From positions 47,854 through 111,853 of the forward strand of contig NZ_BAGG01000103.1 in NCBI RefSeq assembly GCF_000308695.1: 64,000 nucleotides of DNA. The letters run 5' to 3'. The notes below the pieces were generated by a model that worked only from the letters and a program-made list of their open reading frames with translations, ran no database searches and was not told where the DNA came from. Position 1 is the first letter of the stretch, and each line of letters opens with the position of its first letter. The translations under genes and the position numbers were made by a program. Below, piece by piece: positions 1 to 7,983 of the stretch. Origin of the DNA: Nocardia takedensis NBRC 100417. Its GTDB lineage: Bacteria > Actinomycetota > Actinomycetes > Mycobacteriales > Mycobacteriaceae.

Positions 1-972
1 CACGGCCTCCGCGCTGGCGCGGGGATCGGCGTCGCTCGACTCGAGCACCGAATTGGTGATGAACCAGCCGACCGAATCGTGCCAAGTGGTCTCGTATCGG
101 CTGTGCACCGGGAACACGGCGCGCAGCGCGGTGCCCGCCAATTCGCGGGTCACCTCGGTCATCGCGCCGACGACCAGCGCCAACGTGGAGACGCCGTCGT
201 CGCGGGCCTGCGCGGAGAACGCGGCGCTGTCGTCGACATCGAGGACGTCGCGCACCTCCACGCGCTCCTTCTGCAACGTCGCCTCACCGAGTGACAGCGG
301 GAACCGCGGCATCACGTCCCCGCTGTTCGCCAGGACCTCCGCCCAGCGGCGACGCACCTCGGCGGGCGCGGGCGGACGCTCCCGCAGCGCGCGGGTGTGC
401 TCGGCGAACGCGGGCGCGGACGGCAGCGACGGCGACCCGCCCTTCTGCACCGCGGCCAGCGCGGCGAGCAGATCGCGCACGATCACCAGCATCGACCACA
501 TGTCGACGTGCGAATGGTCAGCGGCGACGACCACCGTCGGCCCCACCGCCGTCTCCAGCACGCACAACCGATGCGACGGACGCCCATACGGCGTGCACGC
601 GCTGTCCAGGACATCGCGCAGCGCGTCGTTGACCGCCTGCCCCGGCGCGATCACATGCTCGACCCACCCGCCGGGCTCGATCTCGACCTCGTGCAGCAGC
701 GGCTCACCGTCCTCGCCCGGCACGAAGACCGACCGCAGCGTGCCGTGCCGCCGGATCACCGCGAGCCACGCGGCCGCCAGATCCTCGGGCGACACGGGCT
801 CGGAAAGCCTGAAGGACAACGCCATCCAGGATCCGGCCCGATCACCCGCACCGACATGGCGACGCTGATCGAAGGACACGGGAAGCGAACGGCCCACCCG
901 ACCGACGGTGACGTCGAAGCCGAGAAGTCGGCCGAACGGGAGGCGCAAGTGCGCGACGTTGGTCAGCCGCAT
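1..972 (-). CDS. Condensation/acyltransferase-like protein, 3' end outside window
   Basis: The frame is open without a stop from an ATG at 972 down to base 1, so at least 324 N-terminal residues are present and the C-terminus lies left of the window. The sequence VVVAADHSHVDMWSMLV contains an HxxxD motif (H153, D157), the catalytic signature of the condensation/PapA/wax-ester-synthase acyltransferase superfamily. An AGGA precedes the ATG by about 7 bases. A stand-alone role such as acyl transfer to a lipid or polyketide is plausible, but the substrate cannot be told. No peptide-synthetase partner domain is visible in the part seen. Family assignment is fairly sure, function is open. Confidence 0.72.
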   Translation of the reverse strand, partial: MRLTNVAHLRLPFGRLLGFDVTVGRVGRSLPVSFDQRRHVGAGDRAGSWMALSFRLSEPVSPEDLAAAWLAVIRRHGTLRSVFVPGEDGEPLLHEVEIEPGGWVEHVIAPGQAVNDALRDVLDSACTPYGRPSHRLCVLETAVGPTVVVAADHSHVDMWSMLVIVRDLLAALAAVQKGGSPSLPSAPAFAEHTRALRERPPAPAEVRRRWAEVLANSGDVMPRFPLSLGEATLQKERVEVRDVLDVDDSAAFSAQARDDGVSTLALVVGAMTEVTRELAGTALRAVFPVHSRYETTWHDSVGWFITNSVLESSDADPRASAEAV

Positions 973-1025
973 GACGGTATCCTAGGCTCCTTCCCGAGCG
1001 ACTTCTCAGCACCCTGGAGCCACAC

Positions 1026-1814
1026 GTGCCGACCTTCCACGTTCCCGGCGCCGACCTCGACGTGGAATTGAGCGACGAGGGCGGACACCCCGTCGTCCAA
1101 CTCCACGGCCTCACCTCCAGCCGCCACCGCGACCGGCTGATGGACCTCGACCTCGGCCGAGGACTCAGCGGCACACGGCTGCTGCGCTACGACGCCCGAG
1201 GTCACGGCCACTCCACCGGCCGCGCCGTCCCCGAAGACTACCGGTGGTCGGTTCTGGCCGAGGATCTACTGCTGTTGCTCGACCACTGGTTCCCCGGTGA
1301 GAAAGTGCACGGCGTCGGCCCGTCCATGGGCACCGGCACCCTGCTGCACGCCGCCGTCCGCGACCCCGACCGCTTCGCCGGCCTCACCCTCCTAGTGCCG
1401 GCGACCGCCTGGCACACCCGCGCCGCCAAAGCCGAGCTCTACCGCAAGAACGCCCGCCTGATCGAAGAACAGGGACTCGCGGCCTTCCTCGCCGCCGACC
1501 TCACCGCACCCCGACCACCCGCCACCGCGGGCACCCCGGAAACCGTGCCCGACGTCACCGAACACCTCCTCCCCTCCCTCTTCCGCGGAGCCGCCCTCAG
1601 CGACCTCCCCGCCCCCGAGGCGATCACCGCCCTCCAGGTCCCGACCACCGTCCTGGCCTGGATCGACGACCCCGCCCACCCCGTCTCCACCGCCGAAACC
1701 CTCGTCTCCCTCCTCCCCCACGCCACCCTCGAAATCGCCGCCACCCCCGCCGACCTCGCCCGCTGGCCCCGCATCCTCTGCGAAGACGTAGCCCGCCACG
1801 GCACCACCGACTGA
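1026..1814 (+). CDS. Alpha/beta hydrolase
   Basis: A 262-residue single-domain alpha/beta-hydrolase fold protein. An early LHGLTS oxyanion-type motif (about residue 27) is followed by RYDARGHGHS and the nucleophile elbow GPSMGT near residue 100, with Ser as predicted nucleophile. LAWIDDPAHPVS near residue 210 supplies the usual acid-containing strand. A catalytic His is not obvious close to the C-terminus. The start is GTG with GGAG about 9 bases upstream. It is divergent from the condensation-like gene across a 53-base gap and convergent with the VapC gene. Substrate is unknown. Confidence 0.85.
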   Translation: MPTFHVPGADLDVELSDEGGHPVVQLHGLTSSRHRDRLMDLDLGRGLSGTRLLRYDARGHGHSTGRAVPEDYRWSVLAEDLLLLLDHWFPGEKVHGVGPSMGTGTLLHAAVRDPDRFAGLTLLVPATAWHTRAAKAELYRKNARLIEEQGLAAFLAADLTAPRPPATAGTPETVPDVTEHLLPSLFRGAALSDLPAPEAITALQVPTTVLAWIDDPAHPVSTAETLVSLLPHATLEIAATPADLARWPRILCEDVARHGTTD

Positions 1815-1889
1815 GCAACCGAGAGCGCCGACGAACGAATTCTCAGACATTCAAGCGGAATTCGACCGCGTTCGCGGTACGAGGCAATG

Positions 1890-2303
1890 TCACGACGAAG
1901 GCGCGACGTACTCACACCGCAGGTCGGAAACCTTGGCGATGTGCTCGTAGTCGCGGTCCGTAGCGAGCACGGTGGCGTCGTTCACGATGGCGTAGCCGGC
2001 GATGAGGATATCGAGCGAGCCGGCCGCACGGACAAGCCCCACGCTCCACAGCGCCTCCTGGATGTCGAGCACGAGCGATTCATCGGGTGCGTTCTCGAGT
2101 GGGAACCCGAGCGAGATCTGTTCTCGGTAATGCGCGTACTCCTCGGGTGTCCGCGCGCTGTCGCAGAACTCGAGAACCTGCGGCGGACAGGTGACGAACA
2201 AGTCGGACGGTGCCCGCTCGATGCGCCGGAGGCGCGCGGTGATAGCCGGATCCCCCGTGGCCAGCCTGGCCCACACCGAGTTGTCGACCAGGTAGTCGGT
2301 CAT
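1890..2303 (-). CDS. vapC: PIN-domain toxin, VapC family
   Basis: A 137-residue PIN-domain ribonuclease toxin. The acidic pattern of the family is visible: D7 in DNSVWARL, a Glu in PPQVLEFCD, an Asp in SLDILIAGYA, and an Asp in LATDRDYEHIA. VapC toxins cleave tRNA or rRNA when the cognate antitoxin is lost. The gene follows the RHH antitoxin gene with a 4-base ATGA overlap, the standard vapBC arrangement, so co-translation is expected. The RNA target cannot be predicted from sequence. Confidence 0.9.
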   Translation of the reverse strand: MTDYLVDNSVWARLATGDPAITARLRRIERAPSDLFVTCPPQVLEFCDSARTPEEYAHYREQISLGFPLENAPDESLVLDIQEALWSVGLVRAAGSLDILIAGYAIVNDATVLATDRDYEHIAKVSDLRCEYVAPSS

Positions 2304-2518
2304 GCAGAAGGAAACTCTCCCGGAGAGACCACCGGCGCACCGAGCTCGTTCTCGAGATCGGTCAGCCCGGCGATACCGTCGATCATCGCCCCCTTCTGCT
2401 TCGAGGCGATGAGACGACGCAACGCGAGATCGAGAACGGCCCGGTTCGACCGCTCGCCCGTGAGCGCCCTGGCGCGCTCGATCAACTGCGGATCCAGGTC
2501 GACGCTGGTGACTGCCAT
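2300..2518 (-). CDS. vapB: Ribbon-helix-helix antitoxin, VapB family
   Basis: A 72-residue antitoxin. Residues 3-40 (TSVDLDPQLIERARALTG onward, ending in ALRRLIASK) form a ribbon-helix-helix DNA-binding domain. The C-terminal half is the likely toxin-wrapping tail. It is the first gene of the pair. A palindrome containing a TATAAT box lies just upstream, consistent with autorepression by the VapBC complex. GAGAGGGG serves as ribosome-binding site. The two-gene cassette lies between ychF and a hydrolase gene, as if inserted in the conserved block. Confidence 0.88.
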   Translation of the reverse strand: MAVTSVDLDPQLIERARALTGERSNRAVLDLALRRLIASKQKGAMIDGIAGLTDLENELGAPVVSPGEFPSA

Positions 2519-2532
2519 GATGAACCCCTCTC

Positions 2533-2554
2533 GTTATATGAGCAATTATATAAC
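2533..2554 (-). promoter_or_regulatory. vapBC promoter with overlapping palindromic operator
   Basis: The inverted repeat GTTATAT-N8-ATATAAC lies in an AT-rich island of very GC-rich DNA. On the minus strand it contains a perfect TATAAT -10 box (complement of 2545-2550), about 27 bases before the antitoxin ATG. A repressor bound here would occlude RNA polymerase, as expected for VapBC autoregulation. No good -35 box is apparent. Confidence 0.65.
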
Positions 2555-2647
2555 AAGCGCCATCATGGAACCATCCCCGCCGGTGGACATCCGCAGCGGC
2601 TCAAACCTCCCGTCTCGGCCGATGCGGAGAACCGCACTTCGCCGCGC

Positions 2648-3727
2648 TCAGACGTTGAAGCGGAATTCGACTACGTCGCCGTCGGACATGATGTAGTCCT
2701 TGCCTTCCATGCGGACCTTGCCGGCGGCTTTGGCGGCGGACATGGAGCCGGCTTCGAGGAGGTCGGTGTAGGCGACGATTTCGGCTTTGATGAAGCCGCG
2801 TTCGAAGTCGGTGTGGATGACGCCCGCGGCTTTGGGGGCGGTGTCGCCTTGGTGGATGGTCCAGGCGCGGGCTTCTTTGGGGCCCGCGGTGAGGTAGGTC
2901 TGGAGACCGAGGGTGTGGAAGCCGGCGCGGGCGAGGGCGTGCAGGCCGGGTTCGGTCTGGCCGATGGATTCGAGGAGTTCGAGGGCGGATTCGTCGTCGA
3001 GTTCGAGGAGTTCGGCTTCGACTTTGGCGTCGAGGAAGACGGCGTCGGCGGGGGCGACGGTGGCGCGCAGTTCGGCGAGTTTGGCTTCGTCGGTGAGGAC
3101 GGATTCGTCGGCGTTGAACACGTAGAGGAACGGTTTGGTGGTCAGCAGCGACAGTTCCCGGAGCAGTTCGGTGTCGACCTTGTTCCCGGCGGCGAACAGG
3201 GTGGTGCCCGCGTTGAGGATCTCCTGGGCGGCTTTCGCGGCGTCGGCGATCGGTTTGCGGTCCTTCTTGATCTTGGCTTCCTTCTCGAAGCGCGGGACCG
3301 CTTTTTCGAGGGTTTGCAGGTCGGCGAGGATCAGTTCGGTTTCGATGACCTCGATGTCGGAGGCCGGGTCGACCTTGCCGTCGACGTGGATGACGTCGTC
3401 GTCGGCGAAGACGCGCACGACCTGGCAGATCGCGTCGGCTTCGCGGATGTTGGCGAGGAATTTGTTGCCGAGTCCGGCGCCTTCGGAAGCGCCTTTGACG
3501 ATGCCCGCGATGTCGACGAAGGACACGACGGCGGGGACGATGCGTTCGGATCCGAAGATCTCGGCCAGCTTGTCCAGGCGCGGATCGGGCAGCGGCACCA
3601 CCCCGACGTTCGGCTCGATGGTCGCGAACGGGTAGTTCGCGGCCAGCACGTCGTTCTTGGTCAGCGCGTTGAACAGCGTCGACTTTCCGACGTTGGGCAG
3701 GCCGACGATTCCGAGGGTGAGACTCAC
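2648..3727 (-). CDS. ychF: Ribosome-associated P-loop ATPase/GTPase YchF (Obg family)
   Basis: A 359-residue member of the universally conserved YchF/OLA1 branch of the Obg family, which binds ATP or GTP and associates with ribosomes. The G1 motif GLPNVGKSTLFNAL is at residues 9-22 and the G3 region VSFVDIAGIVKGASEGAGLG follows. The non-canonical G4 segment, the coiled-coil (around residues 130-180) and a C-terminal TGS domain (HTDFERGFIKAE) are all present at normal family length. A single-gene unit on the minus strand. It corresponds to Rv1112 at one end of the conserved block. Confidence 0.96.
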   Translation of the reverse strand: MSLTLGIVGLPNVGKSTLFNALTKNDVLAANYPFATIEPNVGVVPLPDPRLDKLAEIFGSERIVPAVVSFVDIAGIVKGASEGAGLGNKFLANIREADAICQVVRVFADDDVIHVDGKVDPASDIEVIETELILADLQTLEKAVPRFEKEAKIKKDRKPIADAAKAAQEILNAGTTLFAAGNKVDTELLRELSLLTTKPFLYVFNADESVLTDEAKLAELRATVAPADAVFLDAKVEAELLELDDESALELLESIGQTEPGLHALARAGFHTLGLQTYLTAGPKEARAWTIHQGDTAPKAAGVIHTDFERGFIKAEIVAYTDLLEAGSMSAAKAAGKVRMEGKDYIMSDGDVVEFRFNV

Positions 3728-3785
3728 GAGGTAGGGAGTCTACGCGTCGCGGGCGCGGGGTCTGTCCGCGCCCACCGGCACCGGG

Positions 3786-4685
3786 TCAGGGGATGAGCAC
3801 GATCTTGCCGAAGTTGGCGCGGGCCGCGAGGACTTCGTGGGCGCGGGCGGCGTCGGCGAGGGGGTATTCGGCGTGCACGGTGGGGACGACCTGGCCGGAG
3901 GCGAAGTACTGCCACAGTTCCTGGCGGAGGTGTTCGTGCACGTCGGGGGTGTCGCGGGCGAGGTGGGCGGCGTCGAAGCCGAGCACCGCGCGGGGGCCGT
4001 CGAGCAGGTCGGCGAGGGCGATCGCGCCGGTGTCGGACCCGTAGGCGACCAGGCGACCGCCCGGGGCGAGGGTGGTGAGCAGCGGCGCGAGCAGGTCACC
4101 GCCGAGGGCGTCGAGGACGATGTCGACCGGTTCCACGGTGGACAGTTCGTCGTAGGTGCGGACCTCGTCCACGCCGAATCCGTCGAGGAAGGCGGTTTTG
4201 GATCGGTCCGACACCGCGGCGACGACGCGTTTCGCGCCGCGCACCCGCGCCGCTTGCACCGCGAGGTGGCCGACTCCGCCCGCGGCGGCGGTGATCAGCG
4301 CCGATTCACCCGACCGCGGCCGGGCGGCGTCGATCGCGCCGAGAGCGACGATTCCCGAGCGCACGAGGGCGACGGCGTCGACGGCGGAGGCGCCGTCGGG
4401 GATGGTGGACGCCGAGTCGGCGTCGAGCAGGGCGTATTCGGCGTAGCCGGGTTCGGCGGACCGGCCGACGACCCGGTAGCCGGGCATCCAGTCGTCCAGG
4501 CATTCGCCGACGGCGACGACCTCGCCCGCGATGTCGGCGGTGAGCGTCCCGAACACGGCCGCGCGGGTCACGCCGATCGCGTCGACGCGGACGAGCAGTT
4601 GGCCCTGCCCCGGCGTCGGGACCTCGCTCGATGTCATCTCGAGCTGTTCGAATCCGCCGCCGTACGCGTACCCGACCCGACGCAT
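3786..4685 (-). CDS. Zinc-independent medium-chain dehydrogenase, quinone-oxidoreductase-like
   Basis: A 299-residue medium-chain dehydrogenase/reductase. The N-terminal GroES-like fold (SSEVPTPGQGQLLVRVDAIGV) is followed by the NAD(P)-binding Rossmann motif AAAGGVGHLAVQAA near residue 135. Structural-zinc cysteines are absent, as in NADPH:quinone reductases (QOR/CurA types). It is transcribed divergently from the AraC-family regulator gene 118 bases away, so control by that regulator is a reasonable guess. The physiological substrate is unknown. Confidence 0.87.
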   Translation of the reverse strand: MRRVGYAYGGGFEQLEMTSSEVPTPGQGQLLVRVDAIGVTRAAVFGTLTADIAGEVVAVGECLDDWMPGYRVVGRSAEPGYAEYALLDADSASTIPDGASAVDAVALVRSGIVALGAIDAARPRSGESALITAAAGGVGHLAVQAARVRGAKRVVAAVSDRSKTAFLDGFGVDEVRTYDELSTVEPVDIVLDALGGDLLAPLLTTLAPGGRLVAYGSDTGAIALADLLDGPRAVLGFDAAHLARDTPDVHEHLRQELWQYFASGQVVPTVHAEYPLADAARAHEVLAARANFGKIVLIP

Positions 4686-4803
4686 GACACCTCCATTGAT
4701 AGCTGGGAGGCGTAACCGTAACCGCAGGACGGTGCGATCTCACCCATCGATCCGCTCGGTTGTGCGGTTTCTCACCGCTGTCGCGGGGCGTAGCGTGACG
4801 GGT

Positions 4804-5646
4804 ATGGAGCCCGCCACGGAGGTGGTGACGGCGCGGCCCGCCCCCGCGCTCGCCGGATTCATCGATCACTATCTCGGCTACCGGATGATGGGGTACGCGC
4901 CCGGTCTGCACCGGGGGCTGCCGTCGCGGCATCTGACGTTCATCGTCGCCATCGGCCCGGTCATCGACGTGGTCGAGCAGACCGATCCGCGGCAGTCGCC
5001 GCAGGACTACCGGTGCGTGCTGAGCGGGTTGCAGGCCAGTTCGGCCTCGATCGCGCACACCGGCGACCAAGAGGGCGTCGCGATCGCGTTGACGCCGATG
5101 GGGTGCCGCACCCTGTTCGGACTGCCCGCCGGGGAGTTGTGGAATATCTCACTGGAGTGCGCGCAGGTCGCCGGTCCCGCGGGCGACGAACTGTGGGAGC
5201 GGTTGCAGGGGCCCGCGCCGTGGTCGCGGCGGTTCGCGATCTGCGACGAGGTGCTGGGCGGACTCGCCGACCCGAATCGGGTGGTGGCACCCGAATTGGC
5301 TTGGGCGTGGCGGGCGCTGGTGGACAGCGGGGGCGTCGCGCCGGTCGGTCGACTCGCCGAACGGGTCGGGTGGAGCCGTCAGCATCTGGCGCGTCGGTTC
5401 GGCGCGGAGTTCGGGGTCGGGCCGAAGTTGGCGGGGCGGATCACGCGGTTCGAGCGGGCTCGGCGGATGATCGAGCGGACGCCACCGCACGTCACGCTGG
5501 CCCAGGTCGCGGCGACCTGCGGGTACTACGACCAGGCGCATCTGAACCGGGATTTCGCCGAATTGGCCGGGTGCAGTCCGACGCTGTGGCTGGCGCAGGA
5601 GGTTACATCCGTCCAAGACCCGGACGGGGTCGAACGCGGAGGCTGA
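4804..5646 (+). CDS. AraC-family transcriptional regulator
   Basis: A 280-residue regulator. The N-terminal sensing region (LAGFIDHYLGYR, PSRHLTFIVAIG) resembles the DUF6597-type domain common in actinobacterial AraC proteins. The C-terminal 100 residues contain the double helix-turn-helix (RLAERVGWSRQHLARRF, then LAQVAATCGYYDQAHLNRDF). The ATG at 4804 is chosen because the open frame upstream of it overlaps the divergent neighbour. The next gene, a VOC protein, starts 4 bases after its stop, so the two form an operon, and both may respond to the same small molecule. Confidence 0.88.
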   Translation: MEPATEVVTARPAPALAGFIDHYLGYRMMGYAPGLHRGLPSRHLTFIVAIGPVIDVVEQTDPRQSPQDYRCVLSGLQASSASIAHTGDQEGVAIALTPMGCRTLFGLPAGELWNISLECAQVAGPAGDELWERLQGPAPWSRRFAICDEVLGGLADPNRVVAPELAWAWRALVDSGGVAPVGRLAERVGWSRQHLARRFGAEFGVGPKLAGRITRFERARRMIERTPPHVTLAQVAATCGYYDQAHLNRDFAELAGCSPTLWLAQEVTSVQDPDGVERGG

Positions 5647-5650
5647 AGGC

Positions 5651-6076
5651 ATGACGAACGAAACCGACACCCTCGGGACCACCCACGCGGCGGCCGTATG
5701 GCCGTGCCTGGCACTACGCGACGCCCGCGCGACGGCGCAATTCCTGGTGGACGCCTTCGGCTTCCGGCTGACCGCGCTCTACGCCCGCGACGACGACCCG
5801 GCGATCGTCGAACACGGCGAACTGCGCTGGCCACTGGGCGGCGGCGTCATGTTCGGCAGCGCGGGCAAGGACGACGGTCCGTTCGGGCGGCGCGAACCCG
5901 GCGGCGAACTGCTGTATGTGGTGTGCGCGGATCCCGACGCGCTGTTCGAGCGCGCCCGCGCCGCCGGGGCGGAGGTCGTGCGCGAGATGCGCGAGGAGGA
6001 CTACGGGTCGCGCGGGTTCACCGTGCGCGATCCGGAGGGCAACCTGTGGAGTTTCGGAACCTACGCGGGCGAGTGA
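5651..6076 (+). CDS. VOC-superfamily (glyoxalase/bleomycin-resistance-like) protein
   Basis: A 141-residue vicinal-oxygen-chelate fold protein made of two beta-alpha-beta-beta-beta modules. Typical segments are LALRDARATAQFLVDAFGF at the start of module one and GSRGFTVRDPEGNLWSFGTY at the end of module two. The final Glu-type metal-ligand strand is degenerate, so enzymatic activity is uncertain; many such proteins only bind ligands. It is co-directional and almost contiguous with the preceding AraC regulator gene. Its 3' end meets the ABC importer operon tail to tail with a 3-base gap. Confidence 0.85.
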   Translation: MTNETDTLGTTHAAAVWPCLALRDARATAQFLVDAFGFRLTALYARDDDPAIVEHGELRWPLGGGVMFGSAGKDDGPFGRREPGGELLYVVCADPDALFERARAAGAEVVREMREEDYGSRGFTVRDPEGNLWSFGTYAGE

Positions 6077-6079
6077 GCC

Positions 6080-6919
6080 TCACCGGCCCCCGGTCAGCGC
6101 GATCCCGCGCACGAAGGCCCGCTGCGCCACCGCGTAGAGCGCGAGCAGCGGCAGCAGGATCACCACCGACGTCGCCATGAGCAGCGGCCACTGGGTGTGG
6201 TACTGGCCTTGCAGCCGGACCAGACCCAGTGTGGCCGTGGCGTATTCGTCGCGTTGCAGCATGATCAGCGGCCACAGGAAGTCGTTCCACACCGAGATCC
6301 AGGTGAGCACGGCCAGCACCGTCAGCGCCGGACGGGTGTGCGGGAGCAGCACGCGCCAGTAGATCTGCCAGGTGGTGCAGCCGTCGAGGATGGCGGCCTC
6401 CTCGAGTTCGGCGGGCAGGGTGCGGAAGAACTGGCGCATCAGATAGGTGCCGAAGGCGCTGCCGAACAGGCCGGGCACGATCATCGACCACGGCGTGTCC
6501 ACCCATCCGAAGGCCCGCATGATCAAGAACTGCGGGATGACGGTGACGGTCAGCGGCACCATCAGCGTGCCCAGGTAGGCCAGGAACAGCAGGTCGCGGC
6601 CGCGAAAGCGCAGGCGGGCGAAGGCGTAGCCGGCCAGTGAGCAGAAGAACACCTGCCCGGCGGTGACGCAGACCGCGTAGACGACGGTGTTGAGCAGCAT
6701 CCGTTCCAGGGGCAGCACCTCGAAGACGCGCCCGTAGTTGGACCAGCGCGGGCTCCGCGGCAGCAGCGTCGGTTCGCTGATCTCGCCGTCGCGTTTCAGC
6801 GAACCCGACACCGCCCACAGGATCGGGGCCAGCGCGCACCAGGCGATGACGGTGAGCACCGCGTAGAGGGCCGCGCCGCGGGTCAGGCGACGCACCGTGC
6901 CCCGGTCGGCCCGGTTCAC
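6080..6919 (-). CDS. Sugar ABC transporter permease, MalG type
   Basis: A 279-residue inner-membrane permease of a carbohydrate (CUT1) ABC importer. Hydrophobic spans begin at residues 13-35 (LYAVLTVIAWCALAPILWAV), and five further segments follow. The EAA loop contacting the ATPase is seen as ELEEAAILDGCTTWQIYWRVLLP. The start is GTG at 6919, which overlaps the stop of the upstream permease gene by 4 bases (GTGA), so the two subunits are translationally coupled. It is the last gene of a three-gene operon. No ATPase gene is adjacent, so a shared MsiK/UgpC-type ATPase elsewhere is inferred. Confidence 0.93.
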   Translation of the reverse strand: MNRADRGTVRRLTRGAALYAVLTVIAWCALAPILWAVSGSLKRDGEISEPTLLPRSPRWSNYGRVFEVLPLERMLLNTVVYAVCVTAGQVFFCSLAGYAFARLRFRGRDLLFLAYLGTLMVPLTVTVIPQFLIMRAFGWVDTPWSMIVPGLFGSAFGTYLMRQFFRTLPAELEEAAILDGCTTWQIYWRVLLPHTRPALTVLAVLTWISVWNDFLWPLIMLQRDEYATATLGLVRLQGQYHTQWPLLMATSVVILLPLLALYAVAQRAFVRGIALTGGR

Positions 6920-7983
6920 AGCGGCGTCTCCTCGCGGCGGGCGTAGCGCAGTTGCAGCAGGGTCAGCGCGAACAGGATCGCGAAGATCACCCAAGCCAGC
7001 GCGCACGCGTAGCCGACCTCGTAGAAGCCGAACGCGTGCTGGAACAGCATGATGCCGAGCAGGTAGGTGCCGGTCTCGGGTCCGCCGTCGGAGCCGGTGA
7101 GCGCGTATGCCTGGTCGAAGGCTTGGACCGAGCCGATCACCGTGATCACGAAGACGAACGACAGCGGGCCCCGGATCAGCGGCAGCGTGATCGAGAAGAA
7201 GCGGCGCAGCGCTCCGGCGCCGTCGATGCGGGCGGCCTCGTAAAGGGTTTCCGGAACCCCTTGCAGGGCGGCGAGCAGCACGACGGTCGCGAACGGGACG
7301 CTCTTCCATACCGTGACGATGCTCAACGAGACCAGCGCCCAACTCGGTTCGGTGAGCCACGGCGTCGGGCCGAGGCCGATCCGGGCCAGCGCCAGATCGA
7401 GCAGGCCGTCCTCGGTGGTGAACATGAAGCGCCACACCACCGCCATCGCCACCGTGGAGGCCACCAACGGCAGGAACGCGGCGGTGCGGAAGAGTCCGAT
7501 CCCGCGGACGCGACTGGTCAGCGAGGCCGCCGCCGCGAGCCCGATCACCACGGTCGGTACCAAGGTGAGCAGGGTGAACACGGCGGTGTTCCGTAATGCG
7601 ATGAGGAACAGCGGGTCCGCGCCGAACAGGCGACGATAGTTGTCGAGGCCGACGAAACGCGGGGGGCTGAACAGGTCCCAGGACTGGAAGCTCAGATACA
7701 GCGAGGCGACCAGGGGGAACAGCAGGAACACCGCGACGGCGAGCAGGTTCGGCGTGACGAACAGCCACCCGTCGCGGGCGCGGCGGCGGGCCAGCGCGTT
7801 GCGGGCGGCGCGATGCCTGCCGGATTCCTCGGAGCGTGCCGTGGGCGGTCGGAGCGCCTGGTCGCGGCGGTCTGCGGGCGAGTCGGGTTCCACGTTCGTC
7901 GCTCGGTCGCGCGGCGGACCGACAGCGGAATCCGCCGTGATGTGACTTGTTTCGCGGGGCGGGGCCGCTCGGCGCGAGGTCAC
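6916..7983 (-). CDS. Sugar ABC transporter permease, MalF type
   Basis: A 355-residue permease subunit, partner of the MalG-type protein. A long charged cytoplasmic N-terminus of about 75 residues precedes the first membrane span (LFVTPNLLAVAVFLLFPLVA). The EAA loop is LYEAARIDGAGALRRFFSITLPLI. The start is GTG and overlaps the stop of the solute-binding-protein gene by 4 bases. The N-terminal extension is longer than usual for the family; a later start near the first membrane span cannot be excluded. Confidence 0.92.
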   Translation of the reverse strand: MTSRRAAPPRETSHITADSAVGPPRDRATNVEPDSPADRRDQALRPPTARSEESGRHRAARNALARRRARDGWLFVTPNLLAVAVFLLFPLVASLYLSFQSWDLFSPPRFVGLDNYRRLFGADPLFLIALRNTAVFTLLTLVPTVVIGLAAAASLTSRVRGIGLFRTAAFLPLVASTVAMAVVWRFMFTTEDGLLDLALARIGLGPTPWLTEPSWALVSLSIVTVWKSVPFATVVLLAALQGVPETLYEAARIDGAGALRRFFSITLPLIRGPLSFVFVITVIGSVQAFDQAYALTGSDGGPETGTYLLGIMLFQHAFGFYEVGYACALAWVIFAILFALTLLQLRYARREETPL

